Shown here piece by piece: positions 1-5,119 of a stretch of 7,974 bases of DNA (the stretch's first letter is position 1; the number at the start of each line of letters is the position of its first letter). The notes below the pieces were generated by a model, which had not been told where the DNA came from, did no database searches, and saw nothing but the letters and a program-made list of their open reading frames with translations. The translations under genes and the position numbers were made by a program. This DNA comes from DATGKD01 sp035294855 (lineage in GTDB: Bacteria > Actinomycetota > Acidimicrobiia > Acidimicrobiales > UBA8190): positions 1-7,974 of the forward strand of contig DATGKD010000246.1 of assembly GCA_035294855.1 (NCBI GenBank), written 5' to 3'.

Positions 1-367
1 CGGGCGCCTGGGCGGCGACGAGTTCGCCGTCCTGTTGCCCGAGACCGACCACCGGCAAGCGCACCGCGTGGCGCGCCGGTTCCAAGAAGCGGTGCGCGCC
101 GCGGCGACGGCTGTGCCGGTGACCGTGAGCTTCGGCACGGCTTCGTGGACGGGCCCATCGGACCTCGCCACCGAGGTCCTGCGGCGCGCCGACCGGGCGC
201 TGTACGCCGCCAAGGACGCAGGCCGCGACCGCCTCGTGGCGTGGGAGCCGGGCGCGGAGCTCGTGTCCCGGTTGCATCCCGAGGCGGGCGCGCCGGCTCG
301 GGGGCTGACCGCGCCGCACCCGTCGGACTCCGACGCGCTGAGGGAGCTCCCGGGTTCCTCGGCCTGA
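1..367 (+). CDS. Diguanylate cyclase, GGDEF domain C-terminal part (5' truncated by window)
   Basis: The reading frame enters the window at base 2 and stops with TGA at 365-367. The first visible residues contain the signature RLGGDEF (bases 5-25), the active-site loop that binds and condenses two GTP into cyclic di-GMP. Downstream are the expected later GGDEF-domain elements: a beta strand ending in SFGTA (usually SIGVA in the family) and the helix motif LRRADRALYAAKDAGRDR. The signature is intact, so the domain should be catalytically competent. The inhibitory RxxD site would lie just upstream and is outside the window, as are any sensor domains. After the domain comes a roughly 40-residue Pro/Ala/Ser-rich tail with no recognisable motif. 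The gene converges on the short-chain dehydrogenase gene, 93 nt away. Family assignment is firm; the input signal is unknown. Confidence 0.93.
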   Translation, partial: GRLGGDEFAVLLPETDHRQAHRVARRFQEAVRAAATAVPVTVSFGTASWTGPSDLATEVLRRADRALYAAKDAGRDRLVAWEPGAELVSRLHPEAGAPARGLTAPHPSDSDALRELPGSSA

Positions 368-390
368 CTCCTCGGTACCATCGCCTCCTC

Positions 391-432
391 GGCCGCCGGG
401 CCGAATGGGCCGACGCCGATTCGGCGGCGGTC
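391..432. terminator. GC-rich hairpin between convergent genes, putative bidirectional terminator
   Basis: Left arm CCGCCG (393-398), a two-base GG bulge, then CCGAAT (401-406) pairs with ATTCGG (419-424) and CGGCGG (425-430). This gives 12 base pairs around a 12-nt loop, and G391 can also pair with C432. It sits between the stop codons of the GGDEF gene (367) and the dehydrogenase gene (461, minus), where a shared terminator is expected. There is no clear T-run on either side, which is common for terminators in high-GC bacteria but keeps this a structural prediction only. Confidence 0.45.
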
Positions 433-460
433 CGGTGGTCCGGTGTCGACTCGGTGCGGG

Positions 461-1291
461 TCAGCGCCGATCGGGTACGCCAAGTGCGCCACGGGCGGCG
501 GACTCGAACAAGCGGAACGGCAGGAGCCGCTTGGCGACCACGCCGACACGCTCGCCCGCCTTGCCCACCGACACCCGGCGCGGCGGGCGCCGGTCCTCGA
601 GCACCTTCTGCACCACCGCCGCGACGTCGTCGGCGGGAACGCCGGACTGTTCGTCGCGCTCCATCACTCCCACGGCGTGGCGCATCGCATCGCCGTACAC
701 ATCGTCGCGCTCCGACGCCGCCGCAAAGCGGCGGCTGGACGTGAAGTCAGTGCGCACGTTGCCCGGCTGGACGAGGGTCACCGAGATGCCGAACGGCTCG
801 ACCTCGTAGGCGAGGGCTTCGCCGAGACCCTCGAGCGCGAACTTGCTCGCGCTGTAGAAGGCCTGGAAGGGGAGCGCCACGACCCCGCCGATCGAGCTCA
901 CGAGCACGATGCGCCCCGAGCGTCGCGTCCGCATGGGCGCGAGGGCGGCCTGCACGACCCGCAGCGCGCCGAAGAAGTTGGTCTCGAACTGCGCCTTGGC
1001 CTCGTCCACACCGGTGTGCTCGACGGCGCCGGCGAGTCCCCACCCGGCAGCCACGACGAGCGCGTCGATGTGCCCGTACTTGTCGAGCACGGAGCTCATT
1101 CCGGCCGCCACGGCGTGGTCGTCGTCCACGTCCATGACCAGCCCCGTCCACGGGCCCGACGACGAGCCGCGCCGGCTCGCCCCCACCACGGCCCAGCCCG
1201 CGCCGGTGAGACGATCGGCGCACGCCCGGCCGATGCCCGCCGACGCGCCGGTGACGAGCGCGACCTGCTCGACTTCCGGTGCGCCGGTCAC
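461..1291 (-). CDS. Classical short-chain dehydrogenase/reductase (SDR)
   Basis: A 276-aa NAD(P)-dependent oxidoreductase with the Rossmann fold of classical SDRs; substrate unknown. Visible motifs are the nucleotide-binding TGASAGIG (residues 14-21), Arg40-Arg41 after the second strand, which suggests preference for NADP(H), Asn105, catalytic Ser133, and the YSASK motif with Tyr146 and Lys150, 13 residues after Ser133 as usual. The PGNVRTDF stretch matches the PG motif region after the sixth strand. The usual NNAG motif reads VVAAG (79-83), so its asparagines are absent, while the catalytic Asn-Ser-Tyr-Lys set is complete. Length is slightly above the 250-aa norm because of a C-terminal extension rich in Arg. 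The start is GTG at 1289-1291, without a convincing ribosome-binding site; an in-frame stop at 1325-1327 limits how far upstream it could begin. It is the last gene of a probable minus-strand unit with the two small genes upstream (33-nt gap). Confidence 0.92.
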   Translation of the reverse strand: MTGAPEVEQVALVTGASAGIGRACADRLTGAGWAVVGASRRGSSSGPWTGLVMDVDDDHAVAAGMSSVLDKYGHIDALVVAAGWGLAGAVEHTGVDEAKAQFETNFFGALRVVQAALAPMRTRRSGRIVLVSSIGGVVALPFQAFYSASKFALEGLGEALAYEVEPFGISVTLVQPGNVRTDFTSSRRFAAASERDDVYGDAMRHAVGVMERDEQSGVPADDVAAVVQKVLEDRRPPRRVSVGKAGERVGVVAKRLLPFRLFESAARGALGVPDRR

Positions 1292-1324
1292 GCCGCGCAG
1301 GCTATCTGTCGTGCCCGACGGGTT

Positions 1325-1558
1325 TCAGCGCTGACGCGCGTCTCCACGGGGCGAGCGAGCCTGCATCCAGCGTGCCGGTCGGGTGGGGCGCGCCGAAACT
1401 TCGTCGCGGAAGGCCTTCAGCCCGTTCACCCTGGCGCGCGCCGCTTCGGCGAGCTCGGTGTCACCGGCCTCGGAAGCGATGTTGAACGCGTCGATGCACC
1501 GGCTGATCGCCGCGTCCAGTGCCGCGAGGATGTTCCTGTGCGCTCCTTCGTCCAGCAC
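1325..1558 (-). CDS. Small conserved-looking helical protein, 77 aa, function unknown
   Basis: I do not recognise this family. The start is GTG at 1556-1558, preceded on the minus strand by a GAGGGG-type ribosome-binding site about 5 nt upstream; an in-frame stop at 1568-1570 rules out a much longer form. Codons have the strong third-position G/C bias of neighbouring genes, which supports real coding. The first 55 residues look like two amphipathic helices (about 6-30 and 33-54) joined at the Gly-Asp turn EAGDTE, rich in Ala, Glu and Asp, with one Cys at 21. The last 20 residues are Arg/Pro-rich and probably disordered. No signal peptide or membrane segment is visible. It lies 38 nt downstream of the small membrane protein gene and 33 nt upstream of the dehydrogenase, in the same direction. 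Confidence 0.6.
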   Translation of the reverse strand: MLDEGAHRNILAALDAAISRCIDAFNIASEAGDTELAEAARARVNGLKAFRDEVSARPTRPARWMQARSPRGDARQR

Positions 1559-1596
1559 GCTCGCCCCTCATCGCCGCCGATACGCTCGCCCGCCCG

Positions 1597-1779
1597 TCAG
1601 TGGCCGTCGGCCAGTCCGACGATGATGGCGATGACGATGGTCCCCACGACGGTCGCCACGATCATCCCCACGAGCGAAAAGACGACGGCCCACATCTTCT
1701 GGGCTGCGGTGAGCGGCCCGAGGTTGAGGCGCGGGGGCCCGAGGCGTCGTTTCGGGCCTGATTGAACGACTGACGTCAC
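1597..1779 (-). CDS. Small single-pass membrane protein, 60 aa, function unknown
   Basis: The last 32 residues contain one clear transmembrane helix (about 29-55: MWAVVFSLVG then a Val/Ile/Thr/Gly-rich run), followed by a four-residue ADGH end. The N-terminal 28 residues are basic and Pro/Gly-rich (PKRR, PPR), which by the positive-inside rule suggests a cytoplasmic N terminus. The longest upstream extension in this frame loses coding character above 1779, so I choose GTG at 1777-1779. Met29 (ATG at 1693-1695) would give a 32-aa form consisting of little more than the helix. A possible -10 element ends exactly 6 nt before the GTG, so the transcript may be leaderless. It heads the minus-strand unit with the 77-aa protein and the dehydrogenase. 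No family recognised. Confidence 0.55.
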   Translation of the reverse strand: MTSVVQSGPKRRLGPPRLNLGPLTAAQKMWAVVFSLVGMIVATVVGTIVIAIIVGLADGH

Positions 1780-1785
1780 GCATAG

Positions 1786-1791
1786 ATTGTG
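1786..1791 (-). promoter_or_regulatory. Possible -10 element (CACAAT) for a leaderless transcript
   Basis: Read on the minus strand, CACAAT matches four of six bases of the TATAAT consensus and is followed by a 6-nt discriminator, so transcription could start on the G of the GTG start codon at 1779. No convincing -35 hexamer is visible. Leaderless mRNAs are frequent in actinobacteria; this call is inference from spacing. Confidence 0.25.
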
Positions 1792-1866
1792 CCCTACCGC
1801 CGAGGACGCGGCACGTCGGGCCTGCGGCGGCGGAATCCGGGGCGCCGAGCGGTGCGGTTTGTCCTG

Positions 1867-1884
1867 TGTGTGCGGTGTGTGCGG
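1867..1884. repeat. Two tandem copies of TGTGTGCGG upstream of the GNAT gene
   Basis: Two exact adjacent 9-bp copies (1867-1875 and 1876-1884) are followed by a degenerate third unit, CGTGGCCGG (1885-1893). They lie in the divergent intergenic region just ahead of the GNAT ribosome-binding site. They could be a protein-binding repeat or simple low-complexity DNA. Confidence 0.3.
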
Positions 1885-1891
1885 CGTGGCC

Positions 1892-1896
1892 GGAGG
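1892..1896 (+). promoter_or_regulatory. Ribosome-binding site GGAGG that decides the GNAT start
   Basis: GGAGG stands 6 nt before GTG at 1903-1905. It is the best Shine-Dalgarno match in this region and supports the 107-aa form over a longer form that would begin at 1789 with an Arg-rich segment unlike the family. Confidence 0.6.
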
Positions 1897-1902
1897 TGGC
1901 GG

Positions 1903-2226
1903 GTGGTCGATGCATTCGAATCCGATGGCGACGTTCGCGTGGCCGACAACGTCGAGGCGAACAGATACGAGGTCTTCCTCGACGGCTCCTTGGCGGGGTT
2001 CGCGAACTACCGCAGGACGCCGAAGGTGGTCATCTTCCTCCACACCGAGATCGACCCGGCCTTCGAAGGTCACGGACTCGGGAGTGCGCTCGCTCGGGCC
2101 GCTCTCGAGGGGGCGCGAGCTGCTGGCGAACGGGTGATCGCCCGCTGCCCGTTCATTGCCGCATACATCGAGAGGCATCCGGAGTACGCCGATCTCGTCA
2201 CGACACCCGACACGCCCTCGAGCTGA
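1903..2226 (+). CDS. Small GNAT-family N-acetyltransferase, YjdJ-like
   Basis: A 107-aa protein that matches the short one-domain GNAT group (Pfam Acetyltransf_CG, YjdJ type), whose members are usually about 90-110 aa. Residues 21-50 give the expected N-terminal strands (RYEVFLDGSLAGFANYRR, then VVIFLHTEI). FEGHGLGSAL (54-63) is the acetyl-CoA pyrophosphate loop corresponding to the RGxGxG/A motif. CPFIAAYIERHPEYADLV (82-99) is the typical family ending, including the Cys-Pro-Phe. The acceptor substrate is unknown for most of this group. The start at GTG 1903 is chosen because of the GGAGG site 6 nt upstream; translation from the in-frame 1789 would add an Arg-rich stretch not seen in the family. 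The gene is divergent from the minus-strand unit and is separated by 168 nt from the next gene. Confidence 0.88.
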   Translation: MVDAFESDGDVRVADNVEANRYEVFLDGSLAGFANYRRTPKVVIFLHTEIDPAFEGHGLGSALARAALEGARAAGERVIARCPFIAAYIERHPEYADLVTTPDTPSS

Positions 2227-2295
2227 TCCGAGGGCAGGCTCGCCCGACCGGACAACTGCGAGCCAATTGCCCGGCGTCCGGTTGCACCAACGACA

Positions 2296-2335
2296 CGAAT
2301 GACCTTCTGACCTCGGCGAACGCCGGTCATATTCG
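2296..2335. other. Imperfect inverted repeat after the GNAT gene
   Basis: CGAATGACC (2296-2304) can pair with GGTCATATTCG (2325-2335), with AT extruded. Inside it a second, alternative pairing of GAC (2309-2311) and CGGCG (2314-2318) with CGCCG (2321-2325) and GTC (2326-2328) is possible. It may be a terminator for the GNAT gene or an operator for the downstream gene. The rest of the 168-nt gap (2227-2394) shows nothing else I can support. Confidence 0.25.
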
Positions 2336-2394
2336 GTTCGCCGCCGACGCCGCGGCCGTTCAGGTGCCAGCGCGCCGATGCCGATACCTGGCGG

Positions 2395-3381
2395 GTGAAC
2401 CGCGGGTCCCTGTGGGGACGCACGAGCCCCGACGGGGGGCCCGGGTCCAAGTGGCTCCGCCTGGGCTGCCTCCTCGTGGGGGGGCAGCTCGTCGTCCTCG
2501 TCGCGCTGGTCCTGCAACCCGGAGGACCATCCGGCGCCAGGTCGTCATCGGAGCCAATCGCGGGAGCGACCGCCGGCCACGACGCGCCGCAGCCCATCCG
2601 GGTCTTGCACTCACCGACGACAACCGCGCCGGTGGCGCCCCCCACGACCGCGCCCCCGGCCCAGGCACCGCCCGCGGCTCCGGTCCCGGTCGCCCCGACG
2701 CCACCACCGACACCGGTGGCACCGGTGGCCGAACGCGGGCTCGTCCCGCCGGCTCATCCCGCCACCAACATCTCGCCGCAGCCCGACTTCCTCCAGAGCT
2801 GCTCGGGTGCGCAATACGACGGGTCGGCGCCGTGCACGAACTCGGTGTTGGCGGCGATCGCCAACGGACGCGCGCACGAAGGCCTTACGCCGCTCACCCT
2901 TCCGACGAATTGGACGGAGCTGTCGCCCGAACGCCAACTGTTCGTCGCCACCAACCTCGAGCGCACCGCACGGGGCCTGCCACCCCTCTTCGCCATGGCG
3001 AGCGCGCTCGACCAGGCGGCGGAGCAAGGGGCCGCGCAGGACAGCGATCCCCCTCCGCCCGGTGGCTTCCCGTACACCGAGTGGGGATCGAACTGGGCGG
3101 GCGCCGTCGGCAACCCGTTGGAGGCCATCTACTTCTGGATGTACGACGACGGCCTCGGCTCCGCCAACATCGAGTGCACGCCGTCCAACCAGCGCGGGTG
3201 CTGGGGGCACCGAGACAACGTGCTCATCGAGCTGCCCTGCCGCACCTGCGTGATGGGCGCCGGCTGGGCCCCCCAGGGCTACCAGCACGACCCGAGCATG
3301 ACCGAGATCCTGGTCGAGTCGTCGGGCAATCCGGCGATCGACTTCACCTGGCAGCAGGAGTCTGCGTACCTGTCGGGATGA
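2395..3381 (+). CDS. Membrane-anchored, proline-rich secreted protein with CAP/SCP-like domain
   Basis: A 328-aa extracytoplasmic protein. An N-terminal basic stretch is followed by one hydrophobic segment (about 21-40), likely a signal anchor. Next is a Thr/Pro/Ala/Val-rich low-complexity stalk (about 74-120) that should extend across the cell wall. The C-terminal domain (about 130-325) resembles the CAP superfamily. LSPERQLFVATNLERTARGLPPL matches the first helix of such domains. ALDQAAEQGAAQDS resembles the second. EWGSNWAG (229-236) sits where CAP proteins have the GENxA motif. NPLEAIYFWMYDDG leads to CWGHRDNVL (269-277), with His272 as the likely conserved cavity His. Six Cys (136, 147, 261, 269, 282, 285) could form three disulfides. 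The first canonical cavity His, expected near AAQDSD, is not obvious. Bacterial CAP proteins have mostly unknown roles. The start is GTG 2395 with only a weak ribosome-binding site. Confidence 0.75.
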   Translation: MNRGSLWGRTSPDGGPGSKWLRLGCLLVGGQLVVLVALVLQPGGPSGARSSSEPIAGATAGHDAPQPIRVLHSPTTTAPVAPPTTAPPAQAPPAAPVPVAPTPPPTPVAPVAERGLVPPAHPATNISPQPDFLQSCSGAQYDGSAPCTNSVLAAIANGRAHEGLTPLTLPTNWTELSPERQLFVATNLERTARGLPPLFAMASALDQAAEQGAAQDSDPPPPGGFPYTEWGSNWAGAVGNPLEAIYFWMYDDGLGSANIECTPSNQRGCWGHRDNVLIELPCRTCVMGAGWAPQGYQHDPSMTEILVESSGNPAIDFTWQQESAYLSG

Positions 3382-3438
3382 GCGGCGTGATGGCCGAGCC
3401 CGTAGCGATCGGTGCGCGTACAGACCGTGATGGGGTCA

Positions 3439-3458
3439 CGTAGGACTTCCGACCTACG
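3439..3458. promoter_or_regulatory. Palindromic site upstream of the TPR gene, possible operator
   Basis: CGTAGG (3439-3444) and CCTACG (3453-3458) flank an 8-nt centre ACTTCCGA in which one further pair matches. The dyad lies about 80 nt before the TPR gene start, in the 157-nt gap after the CAP gene. It is too short and lacks a T-run to be a convincing terminator, so a transcription-factor site is the better guess. The GGAC-centre-GnCC layout is vaguely like DevR/DosR boxes, but that resemblance is weak. Confidence 0.3.
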
Positions 3459-3538
3459 CGGCCGGCCGTCGCCCCCCGGCTCAAGATCCCCGTCGCAGGG
3501 GCCGAATTGACATGCAGATCTAGGGAACGAGTGGAGCG

Positions 3539-4198
3539 ATGGTAAACCTCGATTCGACTGCTGCGACCGCACCGGCCCCGATGACGTCGGCGCCCACGTC
3601 CTCGTCGGATGCATCTGGCCCGAGAAACGGACGCCGGAACCGGCGCATGGGCAAGTTCGTGGTCCCCGGGATCGCCCTCGTGGTGGCGGCGGCCGTGGTC
3701 GCCGTGGTGCTCGTGTTCGTCACGCGTTCGTCGGCGCCGACGTCGCCGGCGGTGTCCGCCGACAAGCTCGTCCAGCAGGGCCTGCAGGCCCAGGCGGCCG
3801 GCCGTACGAGCGTGGCGGTCGCCGACTTCCAGGCGGCGAGCGTCAAGGACCCCACCAACAAGTTCGCCTACTACGACCTCGGCGTGCTCTACCAGCAGCG
3901 CCTGAACCAACCCAACCTGGCCGCGGCCTCGTACCGCAAGGCGATCCTGGCCGACCCGACCTACAAGCCGGCACTGTTCAACCTCGCCATTCTCGAGACC
4001 ACTGCCGACCCGGCGGGCGCGATCAACCTCTACAACCAGCTGCTGCAGCTGAACCCGAACGACGCCAACGTGCTGTTCAACCTGGGGTTGCTCCTCATCT
4101 CGCAGAACCAGGCGCCCGCCGGCCACGTCGACTTGCGGAAGGCCATCCAGCTCAACCCGGCGCTCGCCAGCCGGGTGCCGGCCGGGACCACTCCGTAG
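3539..4198 (+). CDS. Membrane-anchored tetratricopeptide-repeat (TPR) protein
   Basis: A 219-aa protein with three parts. Residues 1-38 are a Ser/Thr/Ala/Pro-rich then Arg-rich cytoplasmic tail (NGRRNRR). Residues 40-62 are one Val/Ala-rich transmembrane helix. From residue 74 on there is a run of TPR units, approximately 74-107, 108-141, 142-174 and 175-208. Diagnostic patterns are YYDLGVLYQQ, AAASYRKAILADP, ALFNLAIL, AINLYNQLLQLNP, VLFNLGLLLI and DLRKAIQLNP. TPR arrays bind peptides or proteins, so this is likely a scaffold, with the repeats outside the membrane if the basic tail is inside. There is no enzymatic motif. The start is ATG 3539; GGAG ends only 2 nt before it, while AGGGAA at 3522-3527 is somewhat far, so the true ribosome-binding site is unclear. 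It heads the plus-strand run with two oxygenases (64 nt to the first). Confidence 0.9.
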   Translation: MVNLDSTAATAPAPMTSAPTSSSDASGPRNGRRNRRMGKFVVPGIALVVAAAVVAVVLVFVTRSSAPTSPAVSADKLVQQGLQAQAAGRTSVAVADFQAASVKDPTNKFAYYDLGVLYQQRLNQPNLAAASYRKAILADPTYKPALFNLAILETTADPAGAINLYNQLLQLNPNDANVLFNLGLLLISQNQAPAGHVDLRKAIQLNPALASRVPAGTTP

Positions 4199-4216
4199 TC
4201 CGACCTCGCCGGGCAC

Positions 4217-4229
4217 GCCGACAGTCGGC
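4217..4229. promoter_or_regulatory. Perfect 13-bp odd-centred palindrome before the first oxygenase gene
   Basis: GCCGAC-A-GTCGGC is an exact inverted repeat with one central base, located 33 nt upstream of the start of the 271-aa oxygenase gene and 18 nt after the TPR stop. The one-base centre disfavours an RNA hairpin of full length, so a dimeric DNA-binding protein site is more plausible. In GC-rich DNA such a palindrome can also arise by chance. Confidence 0.25.
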
Positions 4230-4262
4230 CGGTATGGCCACCGCACCCGCGACGGGATCACC

Positions 4263-5078
4263 GTGAGCTTCGCCACCGTACGGTTCCGGGTCGGCGAGCC
4301 CGTGTGCTTCGCCGGGGCCGACAGCGTGGTGCGCGAGGTGGGCGAGCGCGACGGACGCACCGCGTACCTGGTGGAGAACGGGCCCGCGCACCTGCCCATG
4401 TGGGTGCCCGAGGACATCCTGGTGGCGCACCAGGGACAGGCACACGACGTCCCACAATTCCACCGGTGGCTCCCGCACCTCGTCGTCGTGGACGACTTCT
4501 ACCGTGACCCCGACCAGGTGCGCGCCATCGCCCTCGCCCAGGAGTACAGCGCCGACCTCCGCTACTACAAGGGCCTGCGGTCCAACCACCGGTTCCTGTG
4601 GCCGCACCTGCGCGAGGAGTTCGGGCGGCTCATCGGGACACCGGTGACCGAGTGGCTCGGCCACTCCGCCAACGGCGTCTTCCAGCAGACGAGTCCCGAC
4701 GATCCCCTCGTGTGGCACCACGACACCCAGGGATACGCGGCCGCCGTCTACCTCACGCCGGACGCCCCGCCCACCACGGGCACGAGCTTCTGGCGCGACC
4801 GGGTCCACGGGTGCCGTCGCCGGCCGACCCACCCCTTCGAGGTCGCCCGCCTGGGCAGCAGCGACGCCGTCGAAGCCGCCAAGGCCGCGGTCTACGACGA
4901 GTACAACCTCGTGAACGCCGACAACTGGGAACTCGTCGAGTCGGTCGCCGGCCTCTACAACCGCCTCGTGATCTGGGACGCGAGTCTCATCCACTCGGCC
5001 ACGTCGTACTCCGACTTCGGTAAGGGCGGCCCCGGCGACACCCGCCTGGTGCAGCTGTTCTTCTTCGACGCCGGCTGA
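4263..5078 (+). CDS. 2-oxoglutarate/Fe(II) oxygenase-like protein with N-terminal beta-rich domain (DUF6445-like)
   Basis: A 271-aa protein in two parts. Residues 1-60 form a small beta-rich module (RFRVGEPVCF, RTAYLVENGP, LPMWVPEDIL) that I do not recognise and that looks like a small beta-barrel. Residues 70-270 resemble the double-stranded beta-helix oxygenases. The opening is LVVVDDFYRDPDQVRAIAL. The iron triad would be HxD at His152-His153-Asp154 with distal His244 (SLIHSATSYSD), and Arg261 would bind 2-oxoglutarate. GYAAAVYLTPDAPPTTGTSFWR is the strand-turn-strand after the HxD. Overall layout resembles DUF6445-type proteins; the substrate is not known. The start is GTG 4263, with GGGA 5 nt upstream. 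It follows the TPR gene by 64 nt and precedes a second, clearly different oxygenase by 41 nt. Fold call is good; catalysis and exact family are inferred. Confidence 0.72.
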   Translation: MSFATVRFRVGEPVCFAGADSVVREVGERDGRTAYLVENGPAHLPMWVPEDILVAHQGQAHDVPQFHRWLPHLVVVDDFYRDPDQVRAIALAQEYSADLRYYKGLRSNHRFLWPHLREEFGRLIGTPVTEWLGHSANGVFQQTSPDDPLVWHHDTQGYAAAVYLTPDAPPTTGTSFWRDRVHGCRRRPTHPFEVARLGSSDAVEAAKAAVYDEYNLVNADNWELVESVAGLYNRLVIWDASLIHSATSYSDFGKGGPGDTRLVQLFFFDAG

Positions 5079-5091
5079 GCCGGCGTCTCGA
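5065..5091 (+). terminator. Strong hairpin with the stop codon as its loop, between the two oxygenase genes
   Basis: GACGCCGGC (5067-5075) and GCCGGCGTC (5079-5087) are perfectly complementary, giving a 9-bp stem whose three-base loop is TGA (5076-5078), the stop codon of the 271-aa oxygenase gene. Two more pairs (5065-5066 with 5090-5091) are possible across a TC bulge. There is no T-run after it. It may be a terminator, an attenuating or RNA-processing hairpin in a shared mRNA, or a structure that slows ribosomes at the stop. Confidence 0.45.
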
Positions 5092-5107
5092 CCACGACCG
5101 CCACCCG

Positions 5108-5114
5108 AGGAAGG
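5108..5114 (+). promoter_or_regulatory. Strong ribosome-binding site AGGAAGG of the second oxygenase gene
   Basis: AGGAAGG lies 5 nt before ATG 5120 and is the clearest Shine-Dalgarno sequence in the window. Efficient re-initiation here would offset any effect of the hairpin at the end of the preceding gene. Confidence 0.65.
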
Positions 5115-5119
5115 CCACC

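Noticed and set aside
145..744. Long plus-strand open frame across the GGDEF end and the dehydrogenase region
   Set aside because: Its product is an Arg/Pro/Ala-rich low-complexity string with no domain, typical of a frame opposite or offset to real GC-rich genes.
443..1765. 440-codon plus-strand open frame
   Set aside because: It is antisense to the dehydrogenase and both small genes, which have clear motifs or codon bias; its own product has no recognisable domain and is rich in Arg, His and Ala.
1789..1902. N-terminal extension of the GNAT gene
   Set aside because: The added residues are Arg-rich and unlike the family, while GGAGG correctly precedes the GTG at 1903.
2704..2729. Tandem ACCGGTGGC and inverted CCACCG/CGGTGG in the CAP gene
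   Set aside because: It lies within the codons of the Pro/Thr/Val-rich stalk and is explained by repetitive amino-acid use.
3507..3512. TTGACA as a -35 box for the TPR gene
   Set aside because: No acceptable -10 hexamer is found 16-18 bases downstream; the bases there are AGTGGA-like and too close to the start codon.
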